DNA of 64,000 nucleotides from the NCBI RefSeq assembly GCF_008704715.1, contig NZ_CP023689.1, positions 1,984,001 to 2,048,000 of the forward strand. The letters are read 5' to 3'. Below, piece after piece: positions 9,052 to 16,551 of the stretch. How positions within the stretch are numbered: the first letter of the stretch is position 1; every line of letters begins with the position of its first letter. The notes under the pieces are model-generated. The model made no database searches, was not told where the DNA came from, and worked only from the letters and a program-made list of their open reading frames with translations. Made by a program: the position numbers and the translations under genes. The stretch comes from Streptomyces chartreusis. GTDB lineage: Bacteria; Actinomycetota; Actinomycetes; Streptomycetales; Streptomycetaceae.

Positions 9052-9231
9052 CTGTTTTCCCCTTGCTCTCCGGGCCTCGCGCACGTCAAGGCCAGTCGCG
9101 CCGCTGCGACCTTAACCGGAGGAGGCCCATGACGTCATGCCCTGCCCGGAGCCTGAGAACGCCCTGCGAGCCCGCTGTGCGTACCGGCGGAACCCCGAGC
9201 GGACGCCCCCGGAATTGGGTAAACCGGTCCT

Positions 9232-10308
9232 ATGACCCCTGTGGGCACTGAGCCAGAGCTCGCCGACCGCGTCCTCGGGGGCTGGCTGGGCCGGATCGCG
9301 GGCAACATGCTCGGCAAACCGGTCGAGCAGGGCGACCTGTGGACGCGGGACCGTATCGATCAGTATCTGCGGCAGGCCGCCGCCCTGCCCCTCACCGACT
9401 ATCTCCCCGAGCCGCCCAGCGAGGCCGCCGGGTTCGAGCTGCGCCCGGAGTGGCGCCAGTGCGTGCGCGGCCGTATCCACGGCAGCTGCCGGGACGACGA
9501 CGTCGACTACGCGATCCTCGGCCTCGACCTGCTGGAGACACACGGCTTCGGCTTCAGCACCGAGCAGGTCGGGGACCTGTGGCTGCTGCGGCTGCCGTAC
9601 CTGCAGACCTTCACTGCGGAGCGGGCCGCGTACCGCAATCTCGCGAACGGGCTGAAGCCGCCGCTCACCGCGACGTACGACAACCCGTACCAGGAGTGGA
9701 TCGGCGCTCTCATCCGCGCCGACATCTACGGCTGGACCTGCCCGGGCGTCCCGCGGCGCGCTGCCTCGCTGGCCCGCCGGGACGCGGTCCTTTCGCACAC
9801 CGGCAACGGCGTGTACGGCGCGATGTGGGCGGCCGCGCTGATCGCGGCGGCGTTCACGGCGTCCACCATCCGGGAGGCGGTCGACCAGGCGCTCGCGGTG
9901 ATCCCGGCGAGCAGTCGTCTCGCGCGGACCGTGCGCCGTGTCGTCTCGCTCCACGACACCCGGATGACCTGGGAGGACACGCTCACCACGGTCGCCGAGG
10001 AGACCGCGGGACTCGGCTGGATCCACACCATCCCGAACGCCGCGGTGCTCACCGCCGGGCTGCTGTACGGCGACGGCGACTTCACCCGCAGCATCACCCT
10101 CACCGTCCGCGGTGGCCTGGACACCGACTCCAACGGGGCGACCGCCGGTTCGGTGGCGGGCGTACTGACCGGGGCGCGGGCCATCCCGGGGCAGTGGACC
10201 GAGCCGCTGGAGGACACGGTGCGCAGCGCGGTGTTCGGGTTCGACGGGGCGCGGATCAGCGAGCTGGCGGAGCGGACGGTGCGGCTGGCGGAGGCGGAGG
10301 AGCAATAG
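9232..10308 (+). CDS. ADP-ribosylglycohydrolase family protein
   Basis: A 358-residue DraG/ARH-fold protein, expected to remove ADP-ribose from proteins, nucleic acids or small molecules using two Mg ions. The metal-ligand motifs are visible: DDDVDYAILGLDLLE near residue 86, corresponding to the S/T-D-D-T motif, and GGLDTDSNGATAGSVAG near residue 295, corresponding to the DxD/T-Asn block. The N-terminal GGWLGRIAGNMLGKPVE is typical. The first motif has Asp-Asp-Asp-Val instead of the usual T-D-D-T, so one metal ligand may differ. Substrate unknown. It begins a same-strand run of three genes whose families all act on NAD or ADP-ribose compounds. Confidence 0.87.
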   Translation: MTPVGTEPELADRVLGGWLGRIAGNMLGKPVEQGDLWTRDRIDQYLRQAAALPLTDYLPEPPSEAAGFELRPEWRQCVRGRIHGSCRDDDVDYAILGLDLLETHGFGFSTEQVGDLWLLRLPYLQTFTAERAAYRNLANGLKPPLTATYDNPYQEWIGALIRADIYGWTCPGVPRRAASLARRDAVLSHTGNGVYGAMWAAALIAAAFTASTIREAVDQALAVIPASSRLARTVRRVVSLHDTRMTWEDTLTTVAEETAGLGWIHTIPNAAVLTAGLLYGDGDFTRSITLTVRGGLDTDSNGATAGSVAGVLTGARAIPGQWTEPLEDTVRSAVFGFDGARISELAERTVRLAEAEEQ

Positions 10309-10373
10309 GGCGGCTCCGCAGGGTGCTGCTCTGGGCCGAGGGTGTGGTTGCGCTGGCTGGTTACGCTTCCCCA

Positions 10374-10880
10374 ATGACCACCACGCAAGACTTCGCCACG
10401 TACATCGCGGGTCTCCCCCGCGTCCTCGCCGGTGCCGCCGCCCTGTTCCGGGACGCGCAGGGCCGGGTGCTGCTCGTGGAGCCCAACTACCGTGAGGGAT
10501 GGGCGCTTCCGGGCGGCACGGTCGAGTCCGACGACGGCGAGACACCCCGGCAGGGCGCGCGCCGGGAGACGGCCGAGGAGATCGGCCTGGACCGGCAGCT
10601 GGGCGCGCTGCTCGCGGTGGACTGGGTGCACGGGGCGGGGCGGCCGCCGCTGGTGGCCTATCTGTACGACGGCGGGGTCCTCGGCGAGGACGAGCTCAAG
10701 GCGATCCGGTTGCAGGAGGAGGAGCTGCTGTCCTGGCGGCTGGTCGCGCGCGAGGAGCTCACGGCGCATCTGCCGGGCTCACTGGGCCGGCGCGTCCTGG
10801 CCGCGCTGGACGTCCTGGCGGACGGCGGCGGGACGGTGGAGCTGGAGAACGGGCACCCGGTGAACTCCGGCGCCGTGTGA
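10374..10880 (+). CDS. Nudix hydrolase
   Basis: A 168-residue Nudix-fold protein. The box reads GGTVESDDGE ... RRETAEEIGL, with all catalytic Glu/Arg residues (REXXEEXG). The first loop between Gly and Glu is 7 residues instead of the canonical 5. The substrate cannot be read from sequence; neighbours make ADP-ribose or another nucleoside diphosphate sugar plausible. The ATG at 10374 was chosen because translation upstream in this frame is arginine-rich shadow of the preceding gene. It lies 65 nt behind the ADP-ribosylglycohydrolase stop and could be cotranscribed. Confidence 0.87.
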   Translation: MTTTQDFATYIAGLPRVLAGAAALFRDAQGRVLLVEPNYREGWALPGGTVESDDGETPRQGARRETAEEIGLDRQLGALLAVDWVHGAGRPPLVAYLYDGGVLGEDELKAIRLQEEELLSWRLVAREELTAHLPGSLGRRVLAALDVLADGGGTVELENGHPVNSGAV

Positions 10881-11029
10881 GTCCGGCTGGGTGCGCCGGG
10901 GCCGGCGGACCGTACGCGAATCCCCGTATCGAGCCCTCCGGGCTGCCGGAAGCGGACGGCGAAAAGGGCTGACGGGAAGGGCCGCGGCGGCGCCCCGGAA
11001 ATCCGTTCGCCGCCGTCATCGCCCCGTCC

Positions 11030-11035
11030 TACCCT
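11030..11035 (+). promoter_or_regulatory. Possible -10 element giving a leaderless sir2 transcript
   Basis: TACCCT ends 6 nt before the ATG at 11042, and no ribosome binding site precedes the start. That geometry would put transcription initiation on the A of ATG. No good -35 is seen. Confidence 0.3.
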
Positions 11036-11041
11036 CGGGGC

Positions 11042-11788
11042 ATGACCAAGCCGCCCCTCGTCGCCCTCCTCAGCGGCGCCGGTATCAGCACGGACTCCGG
11101 GATCCCCGACTACCGCGGGCCGAACGGACTGTGGCGCCGGGACCCGGAGGCCGAGAAGCTCGTGACGTACGAGTACTACATGGGTGATCCGGAGATCCGG
11201 CGCCGTTCGTGGCAGATGCGGCGCAAGAACCGCACGCTGAAGGCGGAGCCGAACGCCGCGCACCGGGCGGTGGCCGAGCTGGAGCGGTCCGGGGTGCCGG
11301 TGCGGGTGATCACACAGAACGTCGACGGGCTGCACCAGCTCGCCGGAATGCCCACCCGCAAGGTCCTCGAACTGCACGGCAGCGCACGGAGCGTGGTGTG
11401 CACGAAGTGCCATGCGCGCGGGTCGATGGAGGACGCCCTGGCCCGGGTCGACGCCGGCGAGGCGGATCCGCCGTGCCTGGAGTGCGGCGGGATCCTGAAG
11501 TCCGCGACGGTCATGTTCGGCGAGCGGCTCGACCCGGCCGTGCTCGGCCAGGCGGTCGCGATCACCAAGGCGTGCCAGGTGTTCATCGCCGTCGGCAGCA
11601 GCCTCCAGGTGCAGCCGGCGGCCGGCCTCGCGGGCGTCGCCGCCGACCACGGCGCGCGGCTCGTCATCGTGAACGCCGAGCCGACACCGTACGACGACCG
11701 CGCCGACGAGGTGATCCGCGAGCCGATCGGCACCGCGCTGCCGGAGCTGCTGCACGGCCTCGGCGTGAAGAGCGGCCACGTGGACTGA
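11042..11788 (+). CDS. Sir2-family NAD-dependent protein deacylase
   Basis: Class III (sirtuin) deacetylase/deacylase, 248 residues. It removes acyl groups from protein lysines with NAD, giving nicotinamide and O-acyl-ADP-ribose. Motifs: GAGISTDSGIPDYRG at residues 12-26, TQNVDGLH near 93, catalytic His in ELHGS, four Zn cysteines (CTKC and CLEC), and VGSSLQVQPAAG. In acetate-using actinomycetes such enzymes reactivate acetylated acetyl-CoA synthetase, which would suit the C2 metabolism elsewhere in the window, but that link is inference. It faces the P450 gene convergently across a long inverted repeat. Confidence 0.92.
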   Translation: MTKPPLVALLSGAGISTDSGIPDYRGPNGLWRRDPEAEKLVTYEYYMGDPEIRRRSWQMRRKNRTLKAEPNAAHRAVAELERSGVPVRVITQNVDGLHQLAGMPTRKVLELHGSARSVVCTKCHARGSMEDALARVDAGEADPPCLECGGILKSATVMFGERLDPAVLGQAVAITKACQVFIAVGSSLQVQPAAGLAGVAADHGARLVIVNAEPTPYDDRADEVIREPIGTALPELLHGLGVKSGHVD

Positions 11789-11814
11789 CCGGCGGTCCTC
11801 GGTACGGCTGGGGT

Positions 11815-11903
11815 CTGTCCGGCGGATCAGGTCGGCTGCAGGAAGCTGCGCATCTCGGCCGACCCGAGCGGACCCCGCGACGCCGAGCTGATCCGCCGGA
11901 CAG
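11815..11903. repeat. Intergenic inverted repeat, probable bidirectional terminator
   Basis: A perfect 16-bp inverted repeat (CTGTCCGGCGGATCAG at 11815-11830, CTGATCCGCCGGACAG at 11888-11903) encloses a second pair (GGTCGGC 11830-11836, GCCGACC 11858-11864). It sits between convergent sir2 and P450 genes. Repeats with CTGTCCGGCGGATCA recur between genes in Streptomyces genomes, from memory. Confidence 0.7.
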
Positions 11904-11906
11904 GCC

Positions 11907-13145
11907 CTAGGGGCGGATGCCGTCGCAGGCGATTTGCAGTTCGCGCGGGCCGCGCAGCACCGCGTTCTGGCGGTACGGCGGCGGGTCCTGGAGCAGTCGG
12001 GGGTTCTCCAGCCTGCGGGCCAGCTCGGACAGGGCGAGCTGGGTCTCCAGGCGGGCGAGCGGGGCGCCGAAGCAGCTGTGGATGCCGCTGCCGAGGCCGA
12101 GGTGCTGGATGTCCGGGCGGTCCGGGTCGAAGCGGTCGGGGTCGGTGAAACGCTTCGGGTCGCGGTTGCCCGACGCCAGGACCAGCCAGAGGGCGGCGCC
12201 CTTGGGGATGGTGACCCCGCGGACCTCGATGTCGGCGAGGGTGGTGCGCTGCGGCACCAGCTGAACCGGCGGCTCGAAGCGCAGCAGTTCCTCGACGAGG
12301 GGCGCCGCCAGCCGCGGTTCGGTGCGCAGCCGCTCCAGGACGTCGGGGTGGCGCAGCAGGGTGAGCATGCCGTTGGTGATGAGGTTGACCGTGGTCTCGT
12401 GCCCGGCGATCAGCAGCAGGGCCGCGGTGCTGAGCAGTTCCATCGTGGTCATCGGGCCGTCCTCGCCCTCGGCCGTGGCCAGTTGGGAGAGCATGTCGTC
12501 GCCGGGGTTCTTGCGGCGCTCCTCGATCAGGCCGGCCAGGTACATGCCCAGCTGCATACGGGCGTCGTGCGCGCCCTTGCCCCGCTCGGCGGAATCGGCG
12601 TCCGGGTCGGGGTCCAGGCTGGCGGCGAGGGTGTCCGCCCAGACGTGGAAGCGCGCCTCGTCCTCGCGCGGCACCCCGAGCAGCCGGCAGATCACGGTCA
12701 CCGGGAACGGGTACGAGAACTGTTCCACCAGGTCGATCCGGCCCGGGTCGCCGATGCCGTCGATGAGGCCGGTGACGATGTCGTGGAGCTCGGGGCGCAT
12801 GCCGTCGACGCGGCGCGGCGAGTGCGGCGGGCCGAAGGGGCGGTTCGTCATGCGGCGCAGCCGGTCGTGCTCCGGCGGGTCGAGCTTCAGGAAGCCCGGC
12901 GGCAGGGCGCCCTCGCCCTGGGGCGCCTCGGGCAGCGGGTCGCCGGCCTGCGAGGCGAGGTTGCGGGCGTCGGAGCTGATCCGGGGGTCGTGCAGCAGGC
13001 TGCGGATCTCGTAGTAGGTGCTGATCACGTACGGTCCGTCGCCGCCCTCGTGGTGGACCGGCGTCCTGCGCAGCTCTTCGTACAGCGGGTACGGGTCGGC
13101 CCGGTTGGCGTAGTCCAGGATCTGGTGCAGCAGGCTTTGCGTCAT
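11907..13145 (-). CDS. Cytochrome P450
   Basis: Soluble bacterial class I P450, 412 residues. Oxygen-activation motif AGHETT at residues 247-252 (I helix), K-helix ExxR at 286-289, and haem-thiolate Cys358 in LGSGIHSCFG (the usual first Phe is Leu). GNRDP and FDPDRPD loops are also present. It is the first of four minus-strand genes in reverse coordinate order: ferredoxin and ferredoxin reductase genes lie just upstream, giving a complete P450/reductase/ferredoxin electron chain. Substrate cannot be predicted; subfamily assignment needs alignment. Confidence 0.93.
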   Translation of the reverse strand: MTQSLLHQILDYANRADPYPLYEELRRTPVHHEGGDGPYVISTYYEIRSLLHDPRISSDARNLASQAGDPLPEAPQGEGALPPGFLKLDPPEHDRLRRMTNRPFGPPHSPRRVDGMRPELHDIVTGLIDGIGDPGRIDLVEQFSYPFPVTVICRLLGVPREDEARFHVWADTLAASLDPDPDADSAERGKGAHDARMQLGMYLAGLIEERRKNPGDDMLSQLATAEGEDGPMTTMELLSTAALLLIAGHETTVNLITNGMLTLLRHPDVLERLRTEPRLAAPLVEELLRFEPPVQLVPQRTTLADIEVRGVTIPKGAALWLVLASGNRDPKRFTDPDRFDPDRPDIQHLGLGSGIHSCFGAPLARLETQLALSELARRLENPRLLQDPPPYRQNAVLRGPRELQIACDGIRP

Positions 13146-13169
13146 GGCGGGTCCTCGGGGCCGTGCTGG

Positions 13170-14561
13170 TCAGTGCGCGGGGGTGAACGTCGTCCGGCGG
13201 TCGGCCGGCGAGTAGCCGCTGAGGGTCACGGTGGGGCCGTGGGTGGGGACCGAGGGGTCGGGGAAGTCCGCATCGACCGGGCGCTGTCCGCCGGGGCGCC
13301 GGTCGACCGTCGCGAACGGCGGCGGGAACGGCGCGGTCGTCTCGATCAGCTCCTGGTAGAACGGCAGCCAGCGGCCGTGGTCGAACGAGACGGCGCCGAT
13401 GACGCGGCCCTGGTAGCCGTAGACGCCGACGAACCGGCGGCTTTCGAGGGAGCCCTGCGTGATGAGGATCTCCGTCGCCATCGACGGCACTCCGACCGAC
13501 TTGATGTTGACGCCGAACTGCGCGGACCAGAAGGACGGCACCTCCATGTGGGGCACGCGCTCGGCGCTTTCGCTGAGCATGTTGTGGGCCGCGATCCGGG
13601 CCTGGGCGACGGCGTTGCCCCAGTGCTCAAGTGCCAGGAACTGGTAGCCGAAGAGGGGGTGCGGGCAGCGGGCCACGTCGCCGGCCGCGTAGATGTCGTC
13701 GGTGACGATCCCCCGGATGTCGAAGGCGCGGCAGCCGGCGTCGCAGGCGATGCCGCGGGGTCCCGCGCCGAGTCCGGACCCGGCGAGCCACTCGGTGTTG
13801 CGGGTGGCGCCGAGCGAGACGACCACGACGTCGGTCTCCACGGTGGAGCCGTCGGACAGCCGCGCGGCGCGCACCCGTCCCGAGGCGTCGCCCTCCAGGG
13901 CGGTCACCATGACCCCGCACCGCAGGTCCACGCCCCCCTCGCGCTGCATGTCGGCGGCGACCGCCCCGACCACGCCGCCGAGGGCGCCGACCAGGGGCGC
14001 CGCGCCGCGTTCGGCGACCGTGACGGGCAGGCCCCGTTCGCGGCAGGCGGAGGCGATCTCCGAGCCGGTGAACCCGGCCCCGATGACCAGGACCCGCTCG
14101 GGTCCCGCGTCGAGCCGTCGCGCGAGTGCCGCGCTGTCGTCGCTCGTCCGCAGCACGAAGACGCCGTCGAGTTCGGCCTCGGCCTCCTGTGGCCAAGGGC
14201 GCGCCCGCACCCCCGTGGCGATCAGCAGCCGGTCGTAGGGCACCTCGTCGCCGTCGGCCAGTCGCACCAGCCCGGCGGCCATGTCCAGACCGCTCGCCGC
14301 GACGCCGAGCCGCCAGGTGGCGTCCACGGCCCGGAGCCTGGGCAGCGCGGTGCGCCCGGCCGAGGCCCGGCCGAGCAGCACCTGCTTGGACAGCGGGGGC
14401 CGGTCGTACGGTTCGTGGGGCTCGTCGCCGATCACGGTCAGCGACCCGGCGAAGCCCTCGTCCCGCAGGGCCTCGGCGGCCCGCAGGCCGGCCAGGGACG
14501 CGCCCACGACGACGATGCGGCCCTCGCGCCCGAGTCGTTCCAGGGCCCCGTCACCGCGCAC
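13170..14561 (-). CDS. FAD-dependent ferredoxin reductase
   Basis: A 463-residue pyridine-nucleotide-disulfide oxidoreductase-type flavoprotein. It has an N-terminal FAD dinucleotide fold (VVVGASLAGLRAAEAL, residues 17-32), a second fold for NAD(P)H (VLVIGAGFTGSEIASA near 157), the ATG loop (LLIATGVRARPWP), and the FAD-binding DDIYAAGDVARC near 288. Its likely role is to pass electrons from NAD(P)H to the adjacent 3Fe-4S ferredoxin and on to the P450. The GTG start overlaps the ferredoxin gene by 11 nt, implying coupled translation. The family has a C-terminal reductase domain, and the sequence here continues about 140 residues beyond the FAD site, consistent with that. Confidence 0.88.
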   Translation of the reverse strand: MRGDGALERLGREGRIVVVGASLAGLRAAEALRDEGFAGSLTVIGDEPHEPYDRPPLSKQVLLGRASAGRTALPRLRAVDATWRLGVAASGLDMAAGLVRLADGDEVPYDRLLIATGVRARPWPQEAEAELDGVFVLRTSDDSAALARRLDAGPERVLVIGAGFTGSEIASACRERGLPVTVAERGAAPLVGALGGVVGAVAADMQREGGVDLRCGVMVTALEGDASGRVRAARLSDGSTVETDVVVVSLGATRNTEWLAGSGLGAGPRGIACDAGCRAFDIRGIVTDDIYAAGDVARCPHPLFGYQFLALEHWGNAVAQARIAAHNMLSESAERVPHMEVPSFWSAQFGVNIKSVGVPSMATEILITQGSLESRRFVGVYGYQGRVIGAVSFDHGRWLPFYQELIETTAPFPPPFATVDRRPGGQRPVDADFPDPSVPTHGPTVTLSGYSPADRRTTFTPAH

Positions 14562-14802
14562 CGGACACCGCCTCGGCCGGTACGTCCACGGCGTCGACGA
14601 GGATCGCCTGGACGGGGCAGGCCGCGACGGCCCGGGCCAGCTGCTCGCGCTGTTCCTCGTCGGCCTCCGGGACGTACAGCAGGGCCTCCTCGCCGTGCAT
14701 GGCGAAGACGTCGGGGGCGAGGAACGCGCACTGCGCGTACCCCTGGCAGCGATTCAGATCGACGGCAATCCTGACCACGGGATCGGTCCTCTCCAACGGC
14801 AC
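14551..14802 (-). CDS. 3Fe-4S ferredoxin
   Basis: An 83-residue ferredoxin of the P450-partner type. The cluster ligands are visible as CQGYAQC near the N-terminus and CPVQAI near residue 62. The fourth position of a 4Fe-4S set is Ala or Tyr, which favours a 3Fe-4S cluster. I chose GTG 14802 because GGAGG precedes it by 7 nt; the same frame can be read from 14823, but the ribosome site would then lie inside the coding sequence. It overlaps the reductase start. It is the electron shuttle between reductase and P450. Confidence 0.87.
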   Translation of the reverse strand: MPLERTDPVVRIAVDLNRCQGYAQCAFLAPDVFAMHGEEALLYVPEADEEQREQLARAVAACPVQAILVDAVDVPAEAVSGAR

Positions 14803-14883
14803 GGTCAACCCTCCTTCGACCACTCTCGGCGTCCGGACGGGATGCGGCGACGAAGAGCGGACCGATCGAGTGAGCGGGGCCGA

Positions 14884-15525
14884 TCAGGCCGGGCCGGCCG
14901 GCCGTGCACCGGTGCCGCGCCGGCGCTGCCACAGGATGTTGAGGCTGAGGAGCAGCGCCCAGCCCGGGAAGACGAGTTCGGACCAGGGCACGTCGGAGCC
15001 CACCACGAGCAGCGTCAGGCCGGCGAGAAAGCCGAGGACGACGAGCGGGCGCGGCAGGACGCCGAGCCGGCGGCCGATGGTCGAGGTGGTGAGGATGAAC
15101 ACCGCCGCCATCCGCATGGCGTACGTGGTCAGCAGGGCGTAGGCGTAGTCGCGGCCGAAGGGCGAGCCCTGCTGGGTCTCGGCGAGCACGGTCCCGGCCG
15201 CCGCGGCGGCGCCGAACAGGGTGGCGACGAAGAGCAGTCCGCTGCCCAGGAACACGGTGGAGACGAACCGGTCCTCGGCCCGGCCTGCCTGCTCGCGCAG
15301 GGCGCCCATGAACCACAGGAACGCGATCCCGGCGAACGGGAGCAGTTCGAGGGCCGTCCGTACGGCGTCGCGCTGTCCGGCGTCGATGCTCACGTCACTG
15401 CCTTCGACGCCCTGGGGCAGGGCGACGCGCACCAGGACGATCGCCACGGCCATCAGGACCGCGAAGATCACCCCGGCCAGCCCGGCGGCCCAGGGTGTCG
15501 CGAGGTGCCGGTGCTCTGGCTCCAT
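14884..15525 (-). CDS. Membrane protein of unknown function
   Basis: I do not recognise a family. The 213-residue protein has about six hydrophobic segments (near residues 12-35, 55-73, 90-112, 130-147, 160-178 and 182-198) and a short basic C-terminus (WQRRRGTGARP). An extracytoplasmic or cytoplasmic loop at about residues 38-55 carries several acidic residues. It is the gene upstream of the ferredoxin on the same strand, 81 nt away, so it could be the head of the P450 operon. No catalytic motif is visible. Confidence 0.7.
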   Translation of the reverse strand: MEPEHRHLATPWAAGLAGVIFAVLMAVAIVLVRVALPQGVEGSDVSIDAGQRDAVRTALELLPFAGIAFLWFMGALREQAGRAEDRFVSTVFLGSGLLFVATLFGAAAAAGTVLAETQQGSPFGRDYAYALLTTYAMRMAAVFILTTSTIGRRLGVLPRPLVVLGFLAGLTLLVVGSDVPWSELVFPGWALLLSLNILWQRRRGTGARPAGPA

Positions 15526-15679
15526 GCTCTCCCGCTCTCTGCCTGCTTCCCCTTCGTACAGACACCAGCGGTCGCGGCACCGGCGCCACCGGGGTCACCC
15601 GGGAGGCGGGGCGAGGTGCGCCATACAGGTCAGCGCGACCCGCTGCGCGGGCCCCGGGCGGTGGACCAGAATTGCGATC

Positions 15680-16048
15680 ATGACTTCCGACATCCGCCAT
15701 ACGACGATCGACTCCACCGACGCCTACGGGCTCGCCGGGTTCTGGTCCCAGGTGCTCGGTCTGCCCGTGCACGAGGAGAACAGGCCCGGGGACGAGGACG
15801 TGCTGATCGAGGGCGCCGGTCTGCTGTTCGTGACCGTCCCCGAGCCCAAGACCCTCAAGAACCGCGTGCACCTGGACCTGCAGCCCAATGACCGCACCCG
15901 GGAGGAGGAGGTCGAGCGGGTCCTCGCCCTCGGGGCCACGCTGGTCGACGACCGCCGCAACCCGGACGGCACGGGCTGGGCGGTCCTCGCCGACCCGGAG
16001 GGCAACGAGTTCTGCGTGGAGCGCAGCGCGGCGGAGCGGGCCGGCTGA
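15680..16048 (+). CDS. VOC-superfamily (glyoxalase-like) protein
   Basis: A 122-residue single VOC domain: two beta-alpha-beta-beta-beta units with DAYGLAGFWSQVLGLPV in the first and WAVLADPEGNEFCV at the end. Such proteins bind a divalent metal and act as glyoxalases, dioxygenases or drug-binding proteins. Candidate ligands are His8, His64 and Glu115, but which function applies cannot be decided. The ATG at 15680 was chosen; an upstream open frame belongs to the antisense of the neighbouring gene. Its stop is 10 nt from the convergent ogt stop. Confidence 0.82.
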   Translation: MTSDIRHTTIDSTDAYGLAGFWSQVLGLPVHEENRPGDEDVLIEGAGLLFVTVPEPKTLKNRVHLDLQPNDRTREEEVERVLALGATLVDDRRNPDGTGWAVLADPEGNEFCVERSAAERAG

Positions 16049-16058
16049 GCCGCCGTAC

Positions 16059-16541
16059 TCAGAACAGCGCCGCCGCGCTCTCGAAGTCCAGCAGGCGCTG
16101 CTTGCGGGCCAGGCCGCCGCCGTAGCCGGTCAGGCTGCCGCTCGCGCCGACGACGCGGTGGCAGGGGACGATGATGCCGATCGGGTTCTTGCCGTTGGCG
16201 AGGCCGACCGCTCGGGACGCGCCGGAGTTGCCGAGGGCGTCGGCGAGCTGGCCGTAGGAGCGGGTCTCGCCGTACGGGATCTTCTTCAGCTGTTCCCAGA
16301 CGCTGCGCTGGAACGGCGTGCCGGGCATCCGCAGTTCGAGGGTGAACTCCTTCAACTCGCCCGCGAAGTACGCCTTCAGCTGGTCCTCGGCCTCCGCGAA
16401 AGGTGTCTCGTCGCGGAGGCCGAAGGTCTCCTCGGCCGGGCGGTGGCGCTGGTCGGACATGTAGAGGCCGCACAGGATGCCGTCGTCGGCGACAAGGGTG
16501 AGCGGGCCGTAGGGGCTGTCGATGACGGTGTGCTGTTTCAC
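16059..16541 (-). CDS. ogt: Methylated-DNA--protein-cysteine methyltransferase
   Basis: Suicidal DNA repair protein transferring methyl from O6-methylguanine to its own cysteine, 160 residues. The active site IVPCHRVVGASG is intact (PCHR), preceded by the helix-turn-helix region SYGQLADALGNSGASRAVGLANGKNP. GTG 16541 is chosen because AAGGA lies about 6 nt upstream. It is 10 nt behind the Ada-AlkA gene on the same strand, so the two alkylation repair functions form one operon. Confidence 0.92.
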   Translation of the reverse strand: MKQHTVIDSPYGPLTLVADDGILCGLYMSDQRHRPAEETFGLRDETPFAEAEDQLKAYFAGELKEFTLELRMPGTPFQRSVWEQLKKIPYGETRSYGQLADALGNSGASRAVGLANGKNPIGIIVPCHRVVGASGSLTGYGGGLARKQRLLDFESAAALF

Positions 16542-16551
16542 TGCTTTTTCC

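Noticed and set aside
11934..14774. Very long plus-strand open frame (about 946 codons) across the P450 and reductase genes
   Set aside because: It is antisense to well-supported P450, reductase and ferredoxin genes and encodes Gly/Arg/Ala-biased sequence without domains, as expected from high-GC third-position bias.
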